A DNA stretch of 11,400 bases from Clostridiales bacterium (lineage in GTDB: Bacteria; Bacillota; Clostridia; Oscillospirales; Acutalibacteraceae). The DNA is taken from assembly GCA_019421725.1 (NCBI GenBank), contig JAHZES010000030.1, positions 3,700-15,099 on the forward strand, read 5' to 3'. The position numbers were made by a program, and so were the translations under genes. A model generated the notes under the pieces. That model worked only from the letters and a program-made list of their open reading frames with translations. It was not told the origin of the DNA and ran no database searches. Positions 5,619 to 11,400 of the stretch are shown here, piece after piece. Positions within the stretch are counted from its first letter, which is position 1; each line of letters opens with the position of its first letter.

Positions 5619-6983
5619 ATGCTGATGGTGCGTGATAAAAGCTTTTATAAATCGCTGCTCCTGATTGCGCTTCCGGCGGCGTTCCAAAGCTTAATTTCGT
5701 TTGGAGTCAACATGACGGACACCGTCATGGTTGGCGCACTGGGTGAAGAGGCGCTGAGCGCCGTTTCGCTCGGTAATCAGGTGAGCGTTTTCATGATGAT
5801 CAAGGGAGTTTCCGCGGGCACTGCGGTAATGATCAGTCAATATTGGGGCAAAAAAGATATGTCGCGCATCAAAAATATTTTTGCCATCGGGTTTCAGGCA
5901 AGCTTTGGTATTGCGCTGCTGTTTTTTGCCGGCGCCTTCTTTTTCCCAAAAGCGCTGATGTCCGTTCTTACCGATAATCGGGCGCTGATCAACCGTGCAC
6001 CGGAATATCTGACTACCGTGGCGTTTTCTTATCTGCTGTACGCCGTTACCGAGAACTTTATCGTTATGCTGCGCAATGTGGAAATCGTACGCATTTCACT
6101 TGTTATTTCAGGCTGTTCCTTTGTTATGAACCTGATCGGTAATTACGTGTTGATTTTTGGAAAGCTTGGCTTTCCGGCCATGGGCATTCGTGGCGCCGCC
6201 GTTTCTACAGTGATCACGCGGGCCTGCGAGCTGCTGGTCGTGGTAGTGTATCTTGCTTTTTTTGACAAAAAGCTTCGTCTTCGGCCGCTGGACCTGCTGC
6301 GCGGGAAAAAAGAAATGTGGGTTGATTACATCAAATACGGTGTGCCCATGATGGCGGCGGATGTGCTGTGGGGAATGGTGAATACCGGGAAGCAGATGAT
6401 CATGGGGCGGCTTGGAACAGATGCCGTTGCGGCAAACAGCATTGCGGATGTGGTGCTTCAGCTTGCAATGAAGTTTGTCACCGGCTTGGCGTCGGCTTCA
6501 GGTGTGCTCGTCGGAAAAAGCGTCGGTGCAAAGCGTTACGATCTGACGCGGCAGTATTCCAAAACGATTCAGGTGATTTTTTTCTTTCTCGGAATCGGTG
6601 CTGCGCTGTTGACGTATTTTATCCGCGATTTTGCGATCTCGTTTTACAATGTGTCTGATTCCGTCAAAGAGCTGGCGCGGCAATATTTGTTTTTCGGTGC
6701 GCTTACCATCTGGGGAACCGGTTATGCGGCCGGCAGCTTTCAGGGGATTAACCGCGGAGCGGGAGACGTTAATTTTGTGCTGAACGTAAATCTCATCTGC
6801 GGCTGGCTGATCGTGATCCCTCTTTGCGCGCTGGGTGCGTTTGTGTGGCATGTTCCCGCTCCGGTCGTGTTTTTCTTTACGCGAATCGATCAGATCCTTA
6901 AGGTCTTTATCGCGTTCTTCCGTCTTCGTTCGGACCGTTGGATTCGCAACGTAACCAGAGATTCGCCGGCGGAAAGCGGCTGA
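5619..6983 (+). CDS. MATE-family efflux transporter
   Basis: A 454-residue inner-membrane protein of the multidrug and toxic compound extrusion family, which uses a Na+ or H+ gradient to export drugs or metabolites. The length and the run of hydrophobic segments fit the usual 12 membrane helices in two six-helix halves. The first half opens LLIALPAAFQSLISFGVNMTDTVMVGALGEEALSAV and the second repeats the pattern as VPMMAADVLWGMVNTGKQMIMGRLGTDAVAANS. AAGGAG (5605-5610) gives an 8-base spacing to the ATG and overlaps the end of the VOC gene, so the two are tightly coupled. The substrate is unknown. Within the family it is NorM-like rather than DinF-like by general pattern only. No rho-independent terminator follows; the leuA promoter begins 33 bases later. 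Confidence 0.95.
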   Translation: MLMVRDKSFYKSLLLIALPAAFQSLISFGVNMTDTVMVGALGEEALSAVSLGNQVSVFMMIKGVSAGTAVMISQYWGKKDMSRIKNIFAIGFQASFGIALLFFAGAFFFPKALMSVLTDNRALINRAPEYLTTVAFSYLLYAVTENFIVMLRNVEIVRISLVISGCSFVMNLIGNYVLIFGKLGFPAMGIRGAAVSTVITRACELLVVVVYLAFFDKKLRLRPLDLLRGKKEMWVDYIKYGVPMMAADVLWGMVNTGKQMIMGRLGTDAVAANSIADVVLQLAMKFVTGLASASGVLVGKSVGAKRYDLTRQYSKTIQVIFFFLGIGAALLTYFIRDFAISFYNVSDSVKELARQYLFFGALTIWGTGYAAGSFQGINRGAGDVNFVLNVNLICGWLIVIPLCALGAFVWHVPAPVVFFFTRIDQILKVFIAFFRLRSDRWIRNVTRDSPAESG

Positions 6984-7016
6984 ATGCCTGCCGTGCTGTC
7001 GGCTTGCAGCAGGGGC

Positions 7017-7045
7017 TTGACAAAACTGAAAAAGATGCATATAAT
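7017..7045 (+). promoter_or_regulatory. Consensus sigma-A promoter for T-box/leuA
   Basis: A perfect TTGACA (7017-7022), 17-base spacer and perfect TATAAT (7040-7045). Transcription should start near 7052, about 335 bases before leuA, leaving room for the T-box leader. Confidence 0.93.
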
Positions 7046-7076
7046 AAACACACAGTTGAACATTTCCATCTGTAAA

Positions 7077-7324
7077 GGCTTTGACGGGAATAAGATACAG
7101 TGCGGTTGTGTGAAGAGAGCCGGTTGGTGTAAACCGGAGACGCTGCCTGTATGAATAGCTCATCCCCGAGCCGCGTGCCTGAACGCTTTAGGGTGCGCCG
7201 TGTGACTGCGTTATCGGTCTGGCCTTGCTGGAGGTCTGAGGGCTGTTTTTGACAGCTGAATTAGGGTGGTACCGCGTGGAATGATCCTCGCCCCTGTTTG
7301 TAAGAATAGGAGCGGGTTTTTTTT
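7077..7324 (+). promoter_or_regulatory. Leucine-specific T-box riboswitch leader
   Basis: This RNA leader senses uncharged tRNA-Leu and lets transcription continue into leuA when leucyl-tRNA charging falls. The T-box core AGGGTGGTACCGCG is at 7263-7276; its TGGT can pair with the ACCA end of a tRNA whose discriminator is A, as in tRNA-Leu. Stem I is closed by GGCT (7077-7080) with AGCC (7169-7172), and GGGA (7086-7089) with TCCC (7163-7166) borders the specifier loop. The codon CTC (Leu) at 7159-7161, followed by the usual purine A, sits directly before that helix. The distal arm has CCGGTT/AACCGG around GGTGTA, preceded by AGAGAG. The competing terminator is at 7287-7324. Specificity from the codon and from the downstream gene agree. 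Confidence 0.95.
7287..7324 (+). terminator. T-box terminator before leuA
   Basis: CTCGCCCCTG (7287-7296) pairs with TAGGAGCGGG (7307-7316) with one mismatch and two wobble pairs, followed by eight T. Its 5' side lies just after the T-box core, as needed for exclusive antiterminator and terminator folds. Confidence 0.92.
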
Positions 7325-7352
7325 ATTTTCAGCAGCCTGCTCCACACCGAAG

Positions 7353-7367
7353 TGCACCCGGGGTGCA
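7353..7367. repeat. 15-bp palindrome between terminator and leuA ribosome site
   Basis: TGCACCC-g-GGGTGCA is a perfect inverted repeat with a one-base centre. As RNA it could form TGCAC/GTGCA with a CCGGG loop, ending 4 bases before the leuA AAAGG. It is not part of the T-box. It may be an operator for a DNA-binding protein or an RNA hairpin affecting initiation; chance cannot be excluded. Confidence 0.5.
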
Positions 7368-7387
7368 GAAGAAAGGCAGTGTTTGTT

Positions 7388-9082
7388 ATGAACTCTTCGT
7401 ACAAAAAGTATCGTCCGTTTGTTCCTGTCAAAATGGCGGAACGCAAGTGGCCTGACAATGCGATCACCAAAGCGCCGGATTGGTGTTCCGTCGATCTGCG
7501 TGACGGCAATCAGGCGCTGGTAACGCCGATGAATCTGGAAGAAAAGCTGAATTTTTTCCGGACGTTGGTTCAGATCGGCTTTAAAGAAATTGAAATTGGC
7601 TTTCCGTCCGCTTCCGAAACGGAATATGAAATCTGCCGTACGCTGATCGAGCAGAATCTTGTGCCGGACGATGTTTGGCTGCAAGTGCTTGTTCAGGCGC
7701 GCCCGCATTTGATCAAAAAGACGTTTGAAGCAGTTCGTGGGGCAAAAAACGTTATTATTCATTTTTACAATTCCACTTCGACCCTTCAGCGCAAGGTCGT
7801 TTTCAAAAAGGATATGGCCGGCATTATTGATATTGCCGTAGAGGGCGCGCGCCTGGTGCGGGAGCTGACAGAGGAAGCCGCCGGCTGCGGAACGAATTTT
7901 CGGTATGAATATTCGCCGGAGAGCTTTTCCGGTACGGAAATGGATAATGCTGTTGAAATTTGTGCCCGCGTAATGGAAACACTGGGGAGCACACCGGAAA
8001 ATCCGGTGATTTTAAATCTGCCGAATACGGTGGAAATGTGTACACCGAATACCTACGCAGATCAGATCGAATACTTTATTTCTCATCTTCCGAACAGAGA
8101 GAGCGCTATTATCAGTGTACATCCGCACAACGACCGGGGAACCGGCGTGGCCTGCGCAGAGCTTTCAATGCTTGCGGGTGCGCAGCGTGTGGAAGGTACG
8201 CTGTTTGGCAACGGTGAGCGCACCGGTAATCTGGACATTGTTACCACAGCGCTCAATATGTACACGCAAGGTGTCGATCCCAAACTGGACTTCAGCCATA
8301 TTGACAAGATTCGGGAGGTCTATGAGTCTTCGACAAAAATGCAGGTGCATGAGCGCCAGCCCTATGCGGGCAAGCTGGCCTTCACGGCTTTTTCCGGTTC
8401 GCATCAGGACGCCATCAACAAAGGGTATCATTATATGGAAGAGCACAATTCGGAATATTGGGAGGTTCCCTATCTTCCGATCGATCCGGCGGACGTTGGC
8501 CGCGAATATGAGCCTGTTATTCGGATCAACAGCCAGTCCGGCAAAGGCGGCGCTGCATTTGTCATGCAGAATCACTTCGGTTTTGCCATGCCGAAGGAAA
8601 TGCATCCGGAATTTGGTGCAATTGTTAAGGCGGAATGTGACCGCACCGGCAAAGAGCTTAGCGCGGACGAGGTGTATGCGCTGTTTGAAAAGGAATATCT
8701 TTCTGTCAATGCTCCTTACCAGCTTGGAAAATATAAAATCGACGACAATGCAGAAGAACATGAGCATGATGACACGCTCTCGCACTTTACCGGCGTGATT
8801 TTGAAAAATGGTTCTCCGAACGCTGTAGAAGGCTCTGGAAATGGCCCGATCGATGCGTTTTTCAGCGCCTTGGCGCACATTGGACTGGGTGGCTACAGAT
8901 TCCTGTCTTATCATGAGCATGCAATTTCCATCGGTTCCGATTCCAAGGCGGCGGCCTATATTGCGCTCGCACAGCCGAATGGAGAAACGATCTTCGGCGT
9001 TGGAATTTCCGGAAATATTACGAGAGCCTCCATGCGCGGTATTCTTTGTGCAATCAACCGTTCGTTAAAAAATCAAAAATAA
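7388..9082 (+). CDS. leuA: 2-isopropylmalate synthase, long (type 2) form
   Basis: A 564-residue enzyme that condenses acetyl-CoA with 2-oxoisovalerate to give 2-isopropylmalate, the committed step of leucine synthesis. The N-terminal TIM barrel has the catalytic SVDLRDGNQAL (R38, D39) and the metal-binding HPHNDRGTG (H245, H247), plus FGNGERTGN at 273-281. From about residue 440 the C-terminal LeuA domain carries the leucine-binding regulatory region with SGNGPIDAFFSAL. The N-terminus, KYRPFVPVKMAERKWPD, is that of the long actinobacterial/clostridial form rather than the shorter E. coli form. ATG 7388 was chosen because AAAGG (7372-7376) precedes it by 11 bases; GTG 7379 is too close to that site, and an upstream GTG at 7352 lies in the palindrome. 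No leuB, leuC or leuD follows, so it is a stand-alone unit under the leucine T-box, with probable feedback inhibition as a second control. Confidence 0.97.
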   Translation: MNSSYKKYRPFVPVKMAERKWPDNAITKAPDWCSVDLRDGNQALVTPMNLEEKLNFFRTLVQIGFKEIEIGFPSASETEYEICRTLIEQNLVPDDVWLQVLVQARPHLIKKTFEAVRGAKNVIIHFYNSTSTLQRKVVFKKDMAGIIDIAVEGARLVRELTEEAAGCGTNFRYEYSPESFSGTEMDNAVEICARVMETLGSTPENPVILNLPNTVEMCTPNTYADQIEYFISHLPNRESAIISVHPHNDRGTGVACAELSMLAGAQRVEGTLFGNGERTGNLDIVTTALNMYTQGVDPKLDFSHIDKIREVYESSTKMQVHERQPYAGKLAFTAFSGSHQDAINKGYHYMEEHNSEYWEVPYLPIDPADVGREYEPVIRINSQSGKGGAAFVMQNHFGFAMPKEMHPEFGAIVKAECDRTGKELSADEVYALFEKEYLSVNAPYQLGKYKIDDNAEEHEHDDTLSHFTGVILKNGSPNAVEGSGNGPIDAFFSALAHIGLGGYRFLSYHEHAISIGSDSKAAAYIALAQPNGETIFGVGISGNITRASMRGILCAINRSLKNQK

Positions 9083-9122
9083 GCAGGAATAATCTTTCTC
9101 CTGCTGCGGAATACTATCGGTG

Positions 9123-9145
9123 CAATTGGCGCACGGCGCCAGTTG
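9123..9145 (+). repeat. Strong hairpin upstream of the lipoprotein gene
   Basis: CAATTGGCGC-acg-GCGCCAGTTG forms a 10-bp stem with one G-T pair and a three-base loop. No T-run follows, so it is not a standard terminator. It lies 40 bases after the leuA stop and about 60 before the lipoprotein start. A second, weaker hairpin AGCAGGA/TCCTGCT spans 9082-9105, also without a T-run. Confidence 0.55.
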
Positions 9146-9203
9146 TCAGCGAGATCAGATCCGCGCTTTGCCCCAAACGGCAGCGGAGAAAGGGGAAATA
9201 CTT

Positions 9204-9476
9204 TTGAAAAAAATGCTTTTGTTTTTGCTTGCTGCTGTGGTGATTTTTGCGTTTACTGCATGCGGCGGCGACGGCAGCAGCAGTTCCCAGACTTCTTCCA
9301 TGAGGCCGGCTTCTTCCGCCGGTTCCTTCGTACAATCCGATTTGTCTTCCGTACAGGAAGCATCCTCGATGCAGAGCCTTCTTCCTCAAAGCGAAGCTTC
9401 TTCTCATGTGGAAGCCTCCTCGCATATGGGGAGTTCTTCACCGGACGGTGTGCTGTCAGAGGGATCTTCCAAATAA
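9204..9476 (+). CDS. Small serine-rich lipoprotein, function unknown
   Basis: A 90-residue exported protein with a lipoprotein signal: two Lys after the start, a hydrophobic core LLFLLAAVVIFAF, and the lipobox FTAC with the acylated Cys at residue 20, followed by Gly-Gly-Asp, which favours retention at the membrane surface. The mature 70 residues are low complexity: by my count 26 are Ser, mostly in SS pairs, with EASS/EASSH-type repeats, some Gln, Glu and Met, and no recognisable domain. It looks like a flexible surface stalk or tether without an attached domain. TTG 9204 was chosen because AAAGGGG (9189-9195) sits 8 bases upstream; ATG 9213 would still keep the signal but lose one Lys pair. 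No clear promoter is seen, so it may be read through from leuA. A strong terminator follows 15 bases after the stop. Confidence 0.75.
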   Translation: MKKMLLFLLAAVVIFAFTACGGDGSSSSQTSSMRPASSAGSFVQSDLSSVQEASSMQSLLPQSEASSHVEASSHMGSSSPDGVLSEGSSK

Positions 9477-9491
9477 TTGTTTACAGAGAGC

Positions 9492-9534
9492 CAAAACCGC
9501 GGCACTGCGAAAAGCAGTCCGCGGTTTTGATTTT
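9492..9534. terminator. Strong rho-independent terminator after the lipoprotein gene
   Basis: An 11-bp outer stem CAAAACCGCGG/CCGCGGTTTTG (9492-9502, 9519-9529) plus an inner stem ACTGC/GCAGT with a GAAAA loop, followed by ATTTT. The A- and T-rich edges make it nearly symmetrical. It insulates alr from upstream transcription. Confidence 0.92.
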
Positions 9535-9538
9535 GCGG

Positions 9539-9567
9539 TTGACGGAATCGGCGGAGCGGCCTATAAT
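9539..9567 (+). promoter_or_regulatory. Sigma-A promoter for alr
   Basis: TTGACG (9539-9544), a 17-base spacer and perfect TATAAT (9562-9567). The -35 begins 5 bases after the end of the preceding terminator. Confidence 0.9.
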
Positions 9568-9573
9568 GAAAAG

Positions 9574-9601
9574 GCCGCAGCACAGAGTTTCGCTCTGCGG
9601 C
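9574..9601 (+). other. Hairpin at the predicted 5' end of the alr mRNA
   Basis: GCCGCAG (9574-9580) pairs with CTGCGGC (9595-9601); an alternative fold uses CAGAG/CTCTG around TTTCG inside it. It starts about 7 bases after the -10 box, so it would sit at the extreme 5' end of the transcript, where such structures can stabilise mRNA. No T-run follows. Confidence 0.5.
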
Positions 9602-9627
9602 GCAGAAGGAAAGGGTTGATATCGAAT

Positions 9628-10836
9628 ATGCAGGAATCTTATCTTCGCCGCACATGGGCGGAAATTGATTTGAATGCACTCGAACATAATTTTTGTGAAA
9701 TTCGCCGGCAAACCGAGCTATCCGCGGATATAGCAGCGGTTGTAAAAGCGGATGCGTACGGTCATGGGGCCAAAATAATTGCGCCGGAGCTGCAGCGGCT
9801 TGGCGTCGGCTGGTTTGCGGTATCCAATCTGGAGGAGGCACAGGAGCTGCGCCGAGCAGGAGTTGTGCTCCCGGTGTTGATTTTAGGTTATACACCGCCG
9901 GAATATGCGGCAGAGCTTGCAAAAGACAAAATTACACAGGCGCTGCTTTCGGCCGACTATGCAGCATCGCTTTCTCGTGAGGCAGAGCGGGCGGGGGTAA
10001 CAGTCAGTGCGCATCTGAAGATAGATACCGGAATGAGCCGTGTCGGTTTCTTCTTTCAGTCACCGGAACGCGACTATGGAACAATAGAAAAGGCGGCGGA
10101 GGCCTGCAGATTGCCGGGGTTGGATGTTAACGGCATTTTTATGCACTTTGCCGTTGCGGACGCCGGTGAAGACGGGCGGGTGTTTACCAACGCGCAGTAC
10201 CAGGCCTTTCAGACGGTCATATTGTCACTGAAAGAAAAAGGGATCTCATTCCGTTGGCGTCATTGTGATAATAGCGGAGCAATTCTTTGTTATCAGCAGA
10301 TGAACCTCGATCTGGTTCGTCCGGGAATTATTTTGTATGGCCTTTTGCCGGACGACGGTCTTGCCGGGATTCTTTCACTGCGGCCCGTTATGGCGCTGCG
10401 TTCCGTTGTGGCGCTGATCAAAACCATTCCGGCGGGCAGCACAGTCAGCTATGGCCGTACTTATACGGCAGAGCGCCCGGTTACGGTTGCCACAATACCG
10501 GTGGGTTATGCCGACGGTTACTCCAGAAGCCTTTCTTCAAAGGGAAGCGTACTGATTCATGGCCGCCGTGCGCCGATCATTGGCCGAATCTGTATGGATC
10601 AGATGATGGTGGATGTTACCGATATTCCGAATGTTAAAGAGGGAGATACGGTAACGCTCGTTGGGCGCGACGGCAAGGATATAATCACTTTTGAGGAGCT
10701 GGCCCGTCTGGTCGGTACGATCAATTACGAACTTGTCTGTTCGGTTTCTCGCCGAGTTCCTCGTGTTTACCTGCGGGATGGCGCTGTTGCAAGTATTGAG
10801 GATTATCTGCGATCTGAAATTGTAAACTTAAAATGA
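9628..10836 (+). CDS. alr: Alanine racemase
   Basis: A 402-residue PLP enzyme that interconverts L- and D-alanine, supplying D-alanine for peptidoglycan. It opens RRTWAEIDLNALEHNF and carries the PLP-lysine motif AVVKADAYGHG with K40. The N-terminal TIM barrel runs to about residue 250 (HLKIDTGMSRVGF and HCDNSGAI visible). The C-terminal beta domain has the second catalytic tyrosine Y275 in TVSYGRTY and the conserved GRICMDQMMVDVT. The length is normal. ATG 9628 fits the family N-terminus, though AAAGGG is 12 bases away; TTG 9616, 5 bases after AAGGA, would add four residues and is possible. The frame stays open far upstream through the terminator and promoter, which is not coding. The BirA-like operator for bioY overlaps its last codons and stop. 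A chromosomal biosynthetic role is likely. Confidence 0.97.
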   Translation: MQESYLRRTWAEIDLNALEHNFCEIRRQTELSADIAAVVKADAYGHGAKIIAPELQRLGVGWFAVSNLEEAQELRRAGVVLPVLILGYTPPEYAAELAKDKITQALLSADYAASLSREAERAGVTVSAHLKIDTGMSRVGFFFQSPERDYGTIEKAAEACRLPGLDVNGIFMHFAVADAGEDGRVFTNAQYQAFQTVILSLKEKGISFRWRHCDNSGAILCYQQMNLDLVRPGIILYGLLPDDGLAGILSLRPVMALRSVVALIKTIPAGSTVSYGRTYTAERPVTVATIPVGYADGYSRSLSSKGSVLIHGRRAPIIGRICMDQMMVDVTDIPNVKEGDTVTLVGRDGKDIITFEELARLVGTINYELVCSVSRRVPRVYLRDGAVASIEDYLRSEIVNLK

Positions 10837-10850
10837 AAATAGGTTGACAA
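10820..10850 (+). promoter_or_regulatory. Probable BirA operator controlling bioY
   Basis: Two inverted half-sites, TTGTAAACT (10820-10828) and GGTTGACAA (10842-10850), are separated by an A-rich 13-base spacer. The left half equals the known TTGTAAAC core, and the right half differs from GGTTTACAA by one base. It overlaps the bioY -35 box, so bound BirA would block RNA polymerase. The left half lies inside the last codons of alr. Its identity rests on similarity to the remembered BirA consensus, on birA being in the window, and on bioY being the next gene. Confidence 0.8.
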
Positions 10851-10872
10851 TATATCTCCCTCATGATAGAAT
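10844..10872 (+). promoter_or_regulatory. Sigma-A promoter for bioY
   Basis: A perfect TTGACA (10844-10849), 17-base spacer and TAGAAT (10867-10872). The -35 is embedded in the right half of the BirA-like operator. No terminator separates it from alr, so some read-through from alr is possible. Confidence 0.87.
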
Positions 10873-10912
10873 CATCTGGTTGCAGTATATATGATGTAGG
10901 GGGAAAACAAAA

Positions 10913-11400
10913 ATGAAAACAGGTGCGAAAAAGGGTTTCCGTGTGGCTGATTTGGTTTTTACGGCGCTTTTTGCGGCGTTGACTGCCGTTTGTGCCGTAA
11001 TTGCGGTGCCCATGCCAATGACAACGGTCCCGGTTTCTCTTTTGGTGTTGGGTGTCTTTTTGACCGGAGCGTTGCTGGAAAAAAAGCTGGCCTTTTTGGC
11101 GGAGCTGATTTATCTGTTAGTCGGTGCGGCCGGATTACCCGTATTTTCTGGATTTTCCAGCGGTATAGGCGTACTTTTTGGGCCGACCGGCGGTTACCTT
11201 CTTGCCAGCCCGCTAATGGCATTCCTGATTGCCTGGATCATTGAATCGTTTCGGGCGGGAAAAAGGTCAAGATATCTTGTCATGCTTGTGGTAGGAATGG
11301 TTATCGCCCTGCTGGTGTGTTATTTGTTCGGCGCTGCTTGGTATTACATTTACAGACAGTACACGTTTTTGCAGGGTCTGGCGTTTTGCGTCATTCCGTT
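10913..11400 (+). CDS. bioY: Biotin transporter BioY (partial, cut by the window end)
   Basis: The first 162 codons of an integral membrane protein, open to the end of the window. BioY is the substrate-binding S component of the ECF-type biotin importer, usually about 180-200 residues, so most of it is here. After a short basic N-terminus (MKTGAKKGFRVADLV) come several hydrophobic helices. The family signatures are clear: VPMPMTTVPVSLLVLGVFL near residue 40, and GAAGLPVFSGFSSGIGVLFGPTGGYL near 75-100, where the glycine-rich FGPTGGYL is diagnostic. Further on, CYLFGAAWY matches the later helix. AGGGGGA (10898-10904) is 8 bases before the ATG. It has its own promoter with a BirA-like operator, so it is probably repressed when biotin is plentiful. 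Whether other biotin genes or ECF components follow is not visible. Confidence 0.95.
   Translation, partial: MKTGAKKGFRVADLVFTALFAALTAVCAVIAVPMPMTTVPVSLLVLGVFLTGALLEKKLAFLAELIYLLVGAAGLPVFSGFSSGIGVLFGPTGGYLLASPLMAFLIAWIIESFRAGKRSRYLVMLVVGMVIALLVCYLFGAAWYYIYRQYTFLQGLAFCVIP

Noticed and set aside
6498..7163. A 221-residue minus-strand frame across the end of the MATE gene and the T-box leader
   Set aside because: It overlaps two strongly supported features, is rich in Arg/His/Gln as shadow frames are, and resembles no family.
8165..8920. A 251-residue minus-strand frame inside leuA
   Set aside because: It is a shadow of leuA with no motif, start signal or promoter.
9082..9105. Hairpin AGCAGGA/TCCTGCT as the leuA terminator
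   Set aside because: The loop is 10 bases and no T-run follows, so it cannot be called a rho-independent terminator; kept only as a noted structure.
9406..9627. A longer N-terminus for alr (frame open from 9406)
   Set aside because: It would run through the end of the lipoprotein gene, a strong terminator and the alr promoter; the family N-terminus fits ATG 9628.
1..11400. CRISPR array, insertion sequence, toxin-antitoxin or phage-defence system
   Set aside because: No regularly spaced repeats, transposase, terminal inverted repeats, or paired small toxin/antitoxin frames were seen; all large genes are core metabolic or transport genes.

Overview
The window looks like ordinary chromosomal DNA of a low-to-moderate G+C Firmicute, most likely a Clostridia member near the Oscillospiraceae/Ruminococcaceae. 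This is inferred from the gene content: a BirA with an N-terminal winged helix, a leucine T-box in front of a long (type 2) LeuA, a two-domain glutamine-dependent NAD synthase, near-consensus sigma-A promoters with 17-bp spacers, and purine-rich Shine-Dalgarno sequences with some TTG starts. I found no insertion sequence, prophage, CRISPR array or replication origin.

Layout. The end of a citrate synthase gene (2-208) is followed closely by birA (241-1227). A free-standing tRNA-Pro(CGG) gene with its own promoter and terminator follows (1312-1498). Next is an acetyltransferase patch: an intact GNAT gene (1563-2018), a 5'-truncated GNAT remnant (to 2390), a two-way terminator (2450-2503) and a convergent third GNAT (2519-3016, minus) that lacks a normal start codon and lies downstream of nadE (3037-4932, minus). 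From the divergent region at 4933-5183, nadE reads left and a VOC (glyoxalase-fold) gene plus a MATE transporter read right (5184-6983). A leucine T-box leader (7077-7324) then controls leuA (7388-9082). A small serine-rich lipoprotein gene (9204-9476), a strong terminator, alanine racemase alr (9628-10836), and the start of the biotin transporter gene bioY (10913 to the window end) complete the window.

How the genes work together. The clearest link is biotin. BirA, encoded at the left end, is a biotin-protein ligase that in this family also acts as a biotin-responsive repressor. An inverted repeat matching the BirA operator pattern (10820-10850) overlaps the -35 box of bioY at the right end, so the window seems to contain both a regulator and one of its targets. 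leuA is under leucyl-tRNA sensing. nadE and the downstream GNAT are probably co-transcribed, as are the VOC and MATE genes.

No clearly new multi-gene system is visible. The observations most worth a second look are the startless GNAT behind nadE, the truncated GNAT with a coupled mini-ORF, the palindrome between the T-box terminator and leuA, the small serine-rich lipoprotein with a strong hairpin upstream, and the BirA site lying across the alr stop codon.
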